This document shows positions 47,966-55,743 of a stretch of 64,000 bases of DNA, in pieces. The stretch spans positions 496,001-560,000 of the forward strand of contig JADKGI010000001.1 of assembly GCA_016722285.1 (NCBI GenBank), in the 5' to 3' direction. This DNA comes from Saprospiraceae bacterium. Its GTDB lineage: Bacteria; Bacteroidota; Bacteroidia; Chitinophagales; Saprospiraceae. The notes beneath the pieces are model-generated. The model was not told where the DNA came from and ran no database searches. It saw only the letters and a list, made by a program, of their open reading frames with translations. The position numbers and the translations under genes are program-made. Position 1 is the stretch's first letter. Each line of letters opens with the position of its first letter.

Positions 47966-48089
47966 AATTTCAGAATCATGTTAGTTTGATTGTTTTGATA
48001 ATAACGCCTTGCAAACATCTTATGCTAAAAACGGATTCTTAAAATATACTCTTATAAATGCAACTGTAAGACTCGCAATGGACAGAATC
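47966..48089. repeat. Repeat R, copy 1
   Basis: 124 bases, about 92% identical to 48834-48957 in the same orientation. It ends 80 bases before the DUF433 start. A third, more diverged copy lies at 51471-51592. It lacks clear inverted ends. In the minus-strand frame, R2 and R3 share a similar open reading that ends at the same stop, but copy 1 has an internal stop, so coding origin is uncertain. Confidence 0.8.
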
Positions 48090-48169
48090 GTCTTCCATCA
48101 GCGTGGATTGATATTTATTTGCTTAATTGGGATATTTTCAATATTTTTGTACAAATTTATACTATTTAT

Positions 48170-48407
48170 GAACAACTCAAATCTAATAAGCAGAATTACA
48201 TTTGATACAGCAATATGTCATGGTAAACCTGTAGTCAGAGGGTTGAGATATACAGTGCAATCCATTTTGGAGCTCTTGGCATCGGGGATGTCGCACGAAG
48301 AAATTTTAGCTGACTATGAAGATCTTGAAGATGACGATTTAAAAGCTTGTCTTTTATTTGCTTCCAGAATTTCAGAAGTAAAAAAAATTAGTCAATTGAT
48401 GGCATGA
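48170..48407 (+). CDS. DUF433 antitoxin
   Basis: 78 residues from the ATG at 48170. A longer frame from 48009 runs through the repeat and has no conservation. DUF433 features are SRITFDTAICHGKPVVRGLR and YTVQSILELLASGMS, then EEILADYEDLEDDDL and LLFASRISE, a helix-turn-helix-like fold used by antitoxins. The following gene overlaps by ATGA and encodes a (broken) DUF5615 PIN-like toxin, its usual partner. It should bind the toxin and repress its own promoter. Confidence 0.85.
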
Positions 48408-48755
48408 AGTTTTTAGTGGATGCACAATTACCCAGAAAATTGAGCTAGTTTTTAATAGATAAAGGTTTTGAATCAATACATACTTTAGATTTACCAAAGA
48501 GAAATTTTACTACAGATATTGAAATAATTGAACTTTCCTTAAAGCATGAATTGATAGTCATTACAAAAGATTCAGACTTCTATAATTCTTTTGCAACATG
48601 CTGAGCCATATAAATTAATATTTTTAACCGTTGGAAATACATCTACCATCGATTTAATAACCATGTTTGATAAAAATTTAAATTTGATCATAGACACGCT
48701 ACATCAATATTTTGTCATAGAAATTTCCACTAAAAATATTATTGCTATTATTTAA
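48404..48755 (+). pseudogene. Broken DUF5615 PIN-like toxin
   Basis: The gene starts in the ATGA overlap with the DUF433 gene. It reads MKFLVDAQLPRKLS, a TAG at 48446-48448, then FLIDKGFESIHTLDLPKRN and ELIVITKDSDFYNSF. The frame then shifts at a T run (48589-48592) and continues LQHAEPYKLIFLTVGNTST to TAA at 48753-48755. The order and length match DUF5615, including the conserved DAQLP and ITKDSDF blocks. The nonsense substitution and the shift together show that the toxin is inactive. Confidence 0.85.
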
Positions 48756-48833
48756 TCTTGTTTACTCCCGATCGTCCCAGTTTCAGTCGACTCTGGACTA
48801 ACAAGACCTACTTCGATTGATTTGTGGCAGCAA

Positions 48834-48957
48834 AATTTCAGAATAATGTTAGTATGATTGTTTTGATAATAACGCATTGCAAACATCTTCTGCTAAAGAT
48901 GGATTCTAATAATATACTCTTATAAATGCAACTGTAAGGCTCGCAATGGACAGAATC
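48834..48957. repeat. Repeat R, copy 2
   Basis: 124 bases, about 92% identical to copy 1, same orientation. It lies between the broken toxin and the broken ParD gene, so the DUF433/DUF5615 module is bracketed by direct repeats. Confidence 0.8.
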
Positions 48958-49054
48958 TTTGACTCTTGGGCTTGCGGGCAATTGCCACCTATCAAAGTAT
49001 CTCAGACAGAATGAAAGATGGAGTAATAAACCTGATAGACATACCAAAAACCGG

Positions 49055-49062
49055 TATATTTG
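49055..49062 (+). promoter_or_regulatory. -7 box before the ParD remnant
   Basis: TATATTTG matches TAnnTTTG and is 18 bases before the ATG at 49081. The promoter seems intact although the gene is broken. Confidence 0.4.
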
Positions 49063-49080
49063 TGCTTCAAAATATTAATT

Positions 49081-49283
49081 ATGCCAACAAATTAATCAAT
49101 CATATTGGGTGAACATTTGAACAAATAATAGAAAGAAGTGTAAAGTCAGGAAGATTTATATCTGCCAGCGAAGTAATCATGTCCAGTCTCAGAAAAATAG
49201 ACAGAGAACAAAAAAAAATGGAAATACTTCGGGAAGCTATTAATACAGGTAAACGAAGTGGCTATATGATCTCTGACAAATAA
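49081..49283 (+). pseudogene. Broken ParD-like antitoxin
   Basis: Reads MPTN, a TAA at 49093-49095, SIILGEHF; after a one-base loss in the T run at 49116-49118 it continues EQIIERSVKSGRFISASEVI then MSSLRKIDREQKKMEILR and ends at TAA 49281-49283. The ribbon-helix-helix block SGRxxSASEV and the C-terminal toxin-binding helix are those of ParD. No ParE toxin follows. The nonsense codon and the frameshift make it a pseudogene. Confidence 0.8.
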
Positions 49284-49432
49284 TTTCAAATAATACTTCA
49301 CCAATTTTGTCGGGAGGTTTGATAATATCATATTTATGAATGTTTGAAATGCAGTCCATCAGTATCAAATAATTTGTGAACAAACAGGCAATTTATGAAA
49401 TTTTGCCTTTCCCCTCAAAGGTTATTCTAACA

Positions 49433-49801
49433 TCACCAAACTTCCACCTGTTCAGATTTAGTAATTGGTTGAAGTATCTCTTTATGTAATTTGTCTTGCT
49501 CAAAATATTTTGCAATCAGCTCCAATTTTTTATTTAATTTCTGAATTGTTTTTCTACTTTTGATGTTTATCTTTTTGTCGAAGATGTATTCTATATTCAA
49601 AAGTGTATTATCATGCAGATAGTACCGAATGATCGAAAAATCAGGTTGCTTTACATTACTTTCAACAACCCAAAATCCTTTTGAAGTCGGTGAGGTTTCA
49701 GTAGATACGGTGGGCTTTATTTCTCTTATCTGGCCCGTGGATAATACAGGGATGAATATTATAAGGAATAACATACATCGGCAATTCTCAAACTTTTTCA
49801 T
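49433..49801 (-). CDS. Hypothetical secreted protein
   Basis: 122 residues from the ATG at 49801, which gives a signal peptide (CMLFLIIFIPVLSTGQ). A longer frame from 49891 adds an unlikely 30-residue hydrophobic leader. The mature part has VESNVKQPDFSIIRYYLHDN and a Lys-rich helix (KSRKTIQKLNKKLELIAKY). No family is recognised. It is divergent from the next gene. Confidence 0.55.
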   Translation of the reverse strand: MKKFENCRCMLFLIIFIPVLSTGQIREIKPTVSTETSPTSKGFWVVESNVKQPDFSIIRYYLHDNTLLNIEYIFDKKINIKSRKTIQKLNKKLELIAKYFEQDKLHKEILQPITKSEQVEVW

Positions 49802-49935
49802 ATTTTTGTATTTAATAAGGTTAATAAATAATGAATTAATAACACCAAAAATATGGTACTTTATATTCGTAGCTATAACAAAGAAAAACAAGTTAAAACA
49901 ATTATATTCAAGCGAATTAAAATGTTGTAAATCAA

Positions 49936-51252
49936 ATGATTATAAATTCTGAAGAACATCTTATTGAAATTTGTAAAAAGAAAATTGAATCCAGGTTAAA
50001 CTGGGATTCAAGTGAAAAATGGTCAAATCAGGATTTTGAAGAGATAGCTGATAGAATTAATGATAAGACAGGAGTCAGGCTAAGTAATGTTACATTAAAG
50101 AGAATATGGGGTAAGGTAAAATATGATTCTGCACCTACGACCAAGACCTTAGATACATTGGTACAGTTTATTGACTTAGAAAATTGGCGGGCATTCCGAC
50201 TAAGCGAAGTTTCAGAAATTGAAAATGCAGATTTAGTTACTGAAAATGGTATCGGAAAGGAAGAAGGTAACAAATATACAAAGCCACCTAAAAGTAAGAA
50301 TAAGTGGATAGCGATAGGGTTATTAATAGTATCTGGATTAATTTGGTTAGGACTGAAGAATAGAAAGAATGAAGCCAAAATTCTTGACCCGGCCGATTAT
50401 TCATTCAGTATTAGGAAGATAGTGCAATCAGGACTACCCAATACCGTGATATTTGATTACGACGCTTCTAAGGCACCTATAGATAGTGTGTTTATACAGC
50501 AATCCTGGGATTCTACATTTCGTAAAAGAGTGTCCCGAAATAATACCCAACATTCATCTATATACTATCATCCGGGATATTTTAAAGCAAAACTACTGGT
50601 AGGCAATAAAATAGTAAAGGAAAACGATGTGTTTATCCAATCCAATGGCTGGTTATCGGTTATTGAAACTGAACTGGTCCCTGTATATTTTAATGCGGAA
50701 GATGCCCTTTTAAACGGATATCTTACATTGCCAGTAAAGAAAATAGAATCCCAAAATATATCATTAACACCCATTCCGCACTTCGTTAGATATTCAAATG
50801 TCAGAGAGTATGGCAATTTGCAATCAGACAACTTTATATTTGAAACAAGTGTAAAGAATGATTTTCGCGAAGGATCATCTATTTGTCAGAAAACAATTGT
50901 TTCTCTATTGTTTGAAGGAACAGCCATCAATATCTCCCTATGTGCTAAAGGATGCGAATCTGACAATTACTTGTTTTATTTAAGCAAACAAATTTCCGGA
51001 AAAGAACATGACCTTTCTGATTTTGGTGTTGATTTCAGTGCATTTGTTAATCTTAAGTGCGAGGTTAGAGGTAATGTAGCCAAATTTTTTATCGACGGGA
51101 AATTAGTGTATGAAATTGATTATATCCTTCAGAAAGATCCAGTAAAATATAAAATCAAAGGCTTGGTTTATAGATTTCAAGGTACAGGATCTGTGGATTA
51201 TGTAAAACTATCCACTATCGATGGTAAGGTGGTTTACCTTGATGATTTTTAA
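49936..51252 (+). CDS. Membrane-anchored protein with DNA-binding-like N-terminal domain
   Basis: 438 residues. The first 95 residues form a charged helical domain (WSNQDFEEIADRINDKTGVR, then LSNVTLKRIWGKVKYDSAP and TLVQFIDLENWRAF), which has the look of a helix-turn-helix. A single transmembrane segment follows at about 118-136 (WIAIGLLIVSGLIWLGL). The outer part is beta-rich: a PKD-like segment near 160-225 and a LamG-like region near 275-430 (VSLLFEGTAINISLCAKG, VKYKIKGLVYRFQGTG). This would make it a one-piece sensor-regulator or a surface protein of unknown role. Confidence 0.55.
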   Translation: MIINSEEHLIEICKKKIESRLNWDSSEKWSNQDFEEIADRINDKTGVRLSNVTLKRIWGKVKYDSAPTTKTLDTLVQFIDLENWRAFRLSEVSEIENADLVTENGIGKEEGNKYTKPPKSKNKWIAIGLLIVSGLIWLGLKNRKNEAKILDPADYSFSIRKIVQSGLPNTVIFDYDASKAPIDSVFIQQSWDSTFRKRVSRNNTQHSSIYYHPGYFKAKLLVGNKIVKENDVFIQSNGWLSVIETELVPVYFNAEDALLNGYLTLPVKKIESQNISLTPIPHFVRYSNVREYGNLQSDNFIFETSVKNDFREGSSICQKTIVSLLFEGTAINISLCAKGCESDNYLFYLSKQISGKEHDLSDFGVDFSAFVNLKCEVRGNVAKFFIDGKLVYEIDYILQKDPVKYKIKGLVYRFQGTGSVDYVKLSTIDGKVVYLDDF

Positions 51253-51470
51253 TGAGTATAATCCATCTTGACAGAGTACTATTAGTATAAAAGAAATTCT
51301 TCACTGTCTTTATTAAAAAGACCAGATGATTGAAGCGTTCCTATCGGTCAAAATTTGTAACTTCGTTCCAATAATTTAACATTTGAAATACAAAGGGTTA
51401 GGTATTGGTTTTTTATGTTCTTGAAATTTAGGAAAACACCCCGTGGTCATGTTTTGATTCGATTCTTTAA
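51253..51470. other. Stretch downstream of the membrane-anchored protein
   Basis: No gene or strong hairpin seen. AT-rich sequence that runs into the third repeat copy. Confidence 0.35.
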
Positions 51471-51592
51471 AATTTCAATATAATGTAATTATGTTTGTTT
51501 TGATGATGATGAATGGCAAATATCTCCTGATAAAGCCGGATTCATAAAATACGAGGTCGTAAATGCTTTCTGTCAGGCCAGCAACAGACCTA
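51471..51592. repeat. Repeat R, copy 3 (diverged)
   Basis: About 122 bases that align along their whole length with copies 1 and 2 at roughly 65-70% identity with a small gap, same orientation. Shared blocks include GTTTTGATGATGA/GTTTTGATAATAA and GGATTC followed by AAAATA. It lies upstream of the rpsF promoter. Confidence 0.6.
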
Positions 51593-51716
51593 TATATAAG
51601 TCATCAGTCGCTTTCACACCCAGCCAATTTTTGATAATAATAGTTCTTTTTTTAGATTGACGGCACAGTAAATGCACTATTCTTGTATCAAACTCAAAAA
51701 AAAGGGATTTACTTTT

Positions 51717-51745
51717 TTGAAAATCAAAGTATTGGCTTACCTTTG
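51717..51745 (+). promoter_or_regulatory. Promoter of the rpsF-rpsR-rplI operon
   Basis: TTG at 51717-51719 and TACCTTTG at 51738-51745, 18 bases apart, match the Bacteroidota promoter pattern. Transcription would begin near 51752 and leave a 5' leader of about 45 bases before rpsF. Confidence 0.6.
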
Positions 51746-51796
51746 CAGCCCGAAATTAAAAATTTATTATTTAATCCAAATTACTTCAATAAAAAT

Positions 51797-52261
51797 ATGA
51801 ATCATTATGAAGTTACTTTCATCATCGATCCCGTACTGTCAGGTGATGAAATAAAATCGACAGCGAACACATACGAAGCATTGCTCAAAGACCAGGGCTG
51901 CTCCATTGTGCACGTACATGAAATAGGTCTTAAGCAGCTTGCTTACCCTATCAACAAAAAATCTTCAGGCATCTATTATTGTATTGAGTTTACTTCTATT
52001 GACGGTACTATCATCGGCAAGTTAGAATTATCGTTGAGAAGAGATGAGCGTATTATGCGTTTCCTCACCGTAAGACTTGATAAATATGGTATTAAGTACA
52101 ACGAAGACAGAAGAACAGGCAAAATCAGTGCTTACAGAAAAAAAGAAGCTAAAAAGAAGCCTTCTGATGCTCAGTCAGCACCTGTAGCCAGACAAGAAGT
52201 CAAAGCTCCTGCTCCTGCTCCTGTAGTGGCAGCGCCGGTAGTTGTAAATGAAGAAGAATAA
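51797..52261 (+). CDS. rpsF: 30S ribosomal protein S6
   Basis: 154 residues from the ATG at 51797, where MNHYEVTFIIDP begins; an upstream ATG at 51683 would lie before the promoter. The S6 fold is complete with YPINKKSSGIYYCIEF and RIMRFLTVRL. The C-terminus has an extra tail of about 40 residues rich in Lys, Ala, Pro and Val and ending EEE. S6 binds 16S rRNA together with S18, encoded next. Confidence 0.96.
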   Translation: MNHYEVTFIIDPVLSGDEIKSTANTYEALLKDQGCSIVHVHEIGLKQLAYPINKKSSGIYYCIEFTSIDGTIIGKLELSLRRDERIMRFLTVRLDKYGIKYNEDRRTGKISAYRKKEAKKKPSDAQSAPVARQEVKAPAPAPVVAAPVVVNEEE

Positions 52262-52293
52262 ATTTTGGTTTAACCATAACAAAAAATAAAAAA

Positions 52294-52560
52294 ATGGCAT
52301 CAAGAGACGATATAAAATTTTTAAGCAACCCAACCATAGGTCAGCAAAGAAAAAAATATTGCCGGTTTAAGAAATTCGGCATTAAGTATATAGATTATAA
52401 GGATTCTGAGTTTTTACTTCAGTTTATAAATGAGCAGGGAAAACTTCTACCCAGAAGAATTACCGGAAACTCACTGAAATATCAAAAACTCGTGGCAGTA
52501 GCGGTAAAGAGGTCCAGACACCTGGCTATATTACCATACGTTGCAGACTTATTAAAATAA
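52294..52560 (+). CDS. rpsR: 30S ribosomal protein S18
   Basis: 88 residues. The core is KKYCRFKKFGIKYIDYKD, then RRITGNSLKYQKLVAVAVK and SRHLAILPYVAD. It forms a heterodimer with S6 on the 30S platform. Standard gene order rpsF-rpsR-rplI with gaps of about 20-30 bases. Confidence 0.97.
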   Translation: MASRDDIKFLSNPTIGQQRKKYCRFKKFGIKYIDYKDSEFLLQFINEQGKLLPRRITGNSLKYQKLVAVAVKRSRHLAILPYVADLLK

Positions 52561-52582
52561 TCATTTAAAAATTTGAATACAA

Positions 52583-53029
52583 ATGGAAATCATTCTTTTA
52601 AAAGATATAGATACACTGGGAGATAAGCACGAAATTGTGAAGGTCAAACCAGGTTATGGTAGAAATTACCTCATACCTCAAGGACTTGCGGTCAATGCAA
52701 ATGCATTAAACCGTAAAAAAAGAGACGCAATCATCGATGAAGAAGATGCTAAAGAAGCAGCAAGACTGGATGAGTACAAAGAACTGGCAGCAAAACTGGA
52801 AGGCCAGATGCTCAAAATCAGTGTCAAAGCAGGTACTTCTGGAAAAATATTCGGAAGCGTGACAAGTGTACAGATCTCTCAGGCCCTGAAAGATCAACTT
52901 GACGTTGATGTAATACGTAAAAAAATTCATTTGCCTGAAGAAGTAAAAGAAATCGGTATTTATACAGCTGACTTGCATCTTCATAAAGAACTGATTGCTA
53001 AAGTTCAGTTTGAATTGATTCAGGATTAA
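52583..53029 (+). CDS. rplI: 50S ribosomal protein L9
   Basis: 148 residues. The N-terminal domain has the signature VKVKPGYGRNYLIPQGLA, followed by the long connecting helix (DEEDAKEAARLDEYKELAAK) and a C-terminal domain with SGKIFGSVTSVQI. L9 binds 23S rRNA near the L1 stalk. Last gene of the operon; a strong terminator follows. Confidence 0.97.
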   Translation: MEIILLKDIDTLGDKHEIVKVKPGYGRNYLIPQGLAVNANALNRKKRDAIIDEEDAKEAARLDEYKELAAKLEGQMLKISVKAGTSGKIFGSVTSVQISQALKDQLDVDVIRKKIHLPEEVKEIGIYTADLHLHKELIAKVQFELIQD

Positions 53030-53055
53030 CAAATTTGAAATCTTATAGAATAAAA

Positions 53056-53083
53056 AGCTCTGCAATCGCAGGGCTTTTTTTTT
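53056..53083 (+). terminator. Intrinsic terminator after rplI
   Basis: AGCTCTGC pairs with GCAGGGCT around a four-base loop (one G-T pair) and is followed by nine T. Confidence 0.92.
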
Positions 53084-53120
53084 AATGAAAATACCATTTC
53101 CGGCTCAGCAATAATTTTTC

Positions 53121-53128
53121 TATCTTTG
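53121..53128 (+). promoter_or_regulatory. -7 box of metG
   Basis: TATCTTTG matches TAnnTTTG and is followed by CA, a usual start site. TTC at 53098-53100, 20 bases before, is a weak -33 element. The ATG is at 53152. Confidence 0.55.
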
Positions 53129-53151
53129 CAACCTTAATCCGACCATTTTCA

Positions 53152-55308
53152 ATGAGACAGTTTAAAAGATATCTGGTTACATCTGCCTTACCTTATGCCA
53201 ATGGTCCTCTCCATATAGGTCATCTGGCTGGAGCTTATTTGTCTGCGGATGTGTATGTCAGGTTTCAGAGACTAATGGGCAAAGATATCCTTTATATTTG
53301 CGGGTCGGACGAGCACGGTGCAGCTATTACTATCAAGGCTATGAAGGAGAACCTTTTGCCTCAGGAGATTGTAGATACATATCACAATCTATTCAAAAAA
53401 ACATTCGAAAGGATCGGCATCTCCTTTGATATGTACCATCGTACGAGTGCACCGATACACCATGAGACTTCACAGGAATTTTTTACTAAACTGTATGAAA
53501 AAGGTGAGTTTCTGGAAAAAGAATCAGAACAATATTATGATGAAAAAGCCGGTCAGTTCCTGGCTGACAGGTATATTACAGGAACATGTCCCAAATGCGA
53601 TAATCCTGAAGCTTATGGAGATCAGTGTGAAAAATGTGGTTCGTCACTAAGCCCGACAGATTTGATCAATCCGGTATCAACACTCACAGGCGATAAGCCC
53701 GTCATGAAAAAAACAGTACATTGGTATCTGCCATTGGACAAATACGAGACGTGGCTGAGACACTGGATAGATACCGGAGAATTGGATGGAAAGCAGCTCC
53801 ACCTTCCTGAAGAGTGGAAAAATCATGTATTAGGACAGTGCAAATCATGGCTGGACGGCGGACTTCAGCCTAGGGCTATGACTCGTGATCTGGATTGGGG
53901 TGTAGATGTGCCCCATCATATAAAAGGCCACGAAGGCAAAAAATTATATGTGTGGATGGACGCCCCTATTGGATATATTTCTGCAACAAAACAATGGGCC
54001 ATTGATCACAAAAAGAACTGGAAAAAATATTGGCAGGATGATGAGACATCCCTCATTCACTTTATTGGTAAAGACAATATTGTTTTCCATTGTATTATTT
54101 TTCCGGCTATTCTGCATGCCCACGGCGCCTATATTTTGCCGGTAAATGTGCCGGCAAATCAGTTTATGAACCTTGAAGGCCGCAAAATATCTACATCCCG
54201 CAATTGGGCTGTATGGGTGCATGAGTATCTGGATGAAATTCCGGGTCGCCAGGATGAGTTGCGATATACTATGATTAAAAATATGCCCGAACAAAAGGAC
54301 AGTGAATTTACATGGAAGGGCTACCAGGATGCCAACAACAACGAACTGGTCAATAATCTGGCAAATTTTGTCAATCGGGTAGTCGTCCTTACCCATAAAT
54401 ATTATGACGGAAAGGTCCCCGATTTTGATGAAAGTATGGACATCATCGGGCCTGAAGATAAATATGACGCCTCATACCATGATTCCGAACTTATCAGGTT
54501 GTTTGACGACATACAGGAAATGGGAGACCATATCAGGGCATTTGATTTCAGATCCGGCTTAAAAGTTTTAATGGATATATCAACAAAGGGAAACCAGATA
54601 CTACAGTTTAATGAACCATGGAAGACGATCAAGGATAATCCGGAGTCTGTGGCAGTGGTGATGAATCTTTGTTTACAATATGTAGCAGCAATAGGAGTAA
54701 TATGCAGGCCTTTTATGCCATTTACATCGGATAAGATAAGATTACTGTTGAACCAAAAGCCCATAACAGAAAACGGAGAGCTGGTAAAGTTGCTCGATAA
54801 ACTTGCAGAAGGCGAAACCATACTTAAAAAAGGCCATAAAATAGGAGAGCCTGTACATTTGTTTACCAGAATAGATGATACCATCATACAAAAACAAATA
54901 GATAAACTGGAGTCAACGATAGTAGGACATGACGATCCTTCTCCTGCTGCTAACAATAAAAATGATACTCCTGAATTGAAATCAGAAATTACCTATGAAG
55001 ATTTTGTCAAACTGGATATACGCACGGCTACGATCACAGGAGCCGAAAAAATAGAAAAGGCTGACAAGTTGTTGAAACTGACGCTGGATCTTGGTTTCGA
55101 AAGCAGGACGGTGGTTTCCGGTATTGCAGAACATTATACCCCCGAGTCCATCATAGGTAGAAAAGTAAGTCTTCTGGCAAATCTCGCTCCACGTAAAATG
55201 AGAGGCGTGGAGTCACAGGGGATGATACTCATGGCAGAAAATCAGGAAGGTAAACTCAGTTTTATCAGCCCGGAAGACAACTGGGAAAACGGACAGGTTG
55301 TAAAATGA
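53152..55308 (+). CDS. metG: Methionine-tRNA ligase with C-terminal tRNA-binding domain
   Basis: 718 residues. Class I synthetase motifs are HIGH at 21-24 and KISTS near 344, the Bacteroidota variant of KMSKS. A zinc knuckle CPKCDNPEAYGDQCEKCG lies near 145-162. The last 110 residues form an EMAP/Trbp111-type OB fold (FVKLDIRTATITGAEKIEKA, NLAPRKMRGVESQGM), which helps bind tRNA and dimerise. It charges tRNA-Met in the cytosol. A slightly long linker precedes the OB fold. The stop overlaps the next start (ATGA). Confidence 0.96.
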   Translation: MRQFKRYLVTSALPYANGPLHIGHLAGAYLSADVYVRFQRLMGKDILYICGSDEHGAAITIKAMKENLLPQEIVDTYHNLFKKTFERIGISFDMYHRTSAPIHHETSQEFFTKLYEKGEFLEKESEQYYDEKAGQFLADRYITGTCPKCDNPEAYGDQCEKCGSSLSPTDLINPVSTLTGDKPVMKKTVHWYLPLDKYETWLRHWIDTGELDGKQLHLPEEWKNHVLGQCKSWLDGGLQPRAMTRDLDWGVDVPHHIKGHEGKKLYVWMDAPIGYISATKQWAIDHKKNWKKYWQDDETSLIHFIGKDNIVFHCIIFPAILHAHGAYILPVNVPANQFMNLEGRKISTSRNWAVWVHEYLDEIPGRQDELRYTMIKNMPEQKDSEFTWKGYQDANNNELVNNLANFVNRVVVLTHKYYDGKVPDFDESMDIIGPEDKYDASYHDSELIRLFDDIQEMGDHIRAFDFRSGLKVLMDISTKGNQILQFNEPWKTIKDNPESVAVVMNLCLQYVAAIGVICRPFMPFTSDKIRLLLNQKPITENGELVKLLDKLAEGETILKKGHKIGEPVHLFTRIDDTIIQKQIDKLESTIVGHDDPSPAANNKNDTPELKSEITYEDFVKLDIRTATITGAEKIEKADKLLKLTLDLGFESRTVVSGIAEHYTPESIIGRKVSLLANLAPRKMRGVESQGMILMAENQEGKLSFISPEDNWENGQVVK

Positions 55309-55724
55309 TGATGTCAACCGATAATATATTAAAGAAGCACAATCTCCGGGTGACACCATTCAGGACACTCGTATTATCCTTATTTACCAGTGCAGGAAAA
55401 GCATTGTCCTCCCACGATCTGGAAACGGAGCTTCAGGATGCTGACAGGATCACCTTATACAGAACACTTAAAAGTTTTGAAGAAAAAGGCATCATACATA
55501 AAGCAATAGATGGGACAATCACCCAAAAATACGCATTATGTGAAAATGAATGCAGCGAATATCACCACCATGACGAGCATGTGCACTTCCATTGTGAAAA
55601 GTGTGAAAATACTTTTTGTCTCGAACAGGTTTTTGTTCCCAGAGTAAGAATGCCGGACGGGTTTTCAGCTAAACAGACCAACATGGTGGTCAGTGGTGTA
55701 TGCGATCATTGTGTCCTGGATTGA
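55305..55724 (+). CDS. Fur-family metal-dependent transcriptional regulator
   Basis: 139 residues. The winged helix is seen with LKKHNLRVTPFRTLVLSLF and DADRITLYRTLKSFEEKGII. The dimer part has a His-rich stretch (YHHHDEHVHFHCEKC) and the structural zinc pairs CEKC and CDHC. It is a Fur/Zur/PerR-type repressor; the sensed metal cannot be told from sequence alone, but the His-rich pattern is common in Zur-like members. It is translationally coupled to metG, with its start inside the metG stop. Confidence 0.88.
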   Translation: MMMSTDNILKKHNLRVTPFRTLVLSLFTSAGKALSSHDLETELQDADRITLYRTLKSFEEKGIIHKAIDGTITQKYALCENECSEYHHHDEHVHFHCEKCENTFCLEQVFVPRVRMPDGFSAKQTNMVVSGVCDHCVLD

Positions 55725-55743
55725 TGCCTTTTCTAAGAGGATG

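Noticed and set aside
48009..48169. N-terminal extension of the DUF433 protein
   Set aside because: The extension is read through the 124-bp repeat and has no conservation; the ATG at 48170 gives the normal family length.
48838..49047. Minus-strand open frame across repeat copy 2
   Set aside because: It is short, has no family match, and the equivalent frame is interrupted in copy 1, so I do not call it a gene.
47966..51592. CRISPR array or att sites
   Set aside because: The units are about 124 bases, only three, irregularly spaced by genes, and no integrase or cas gene is present.
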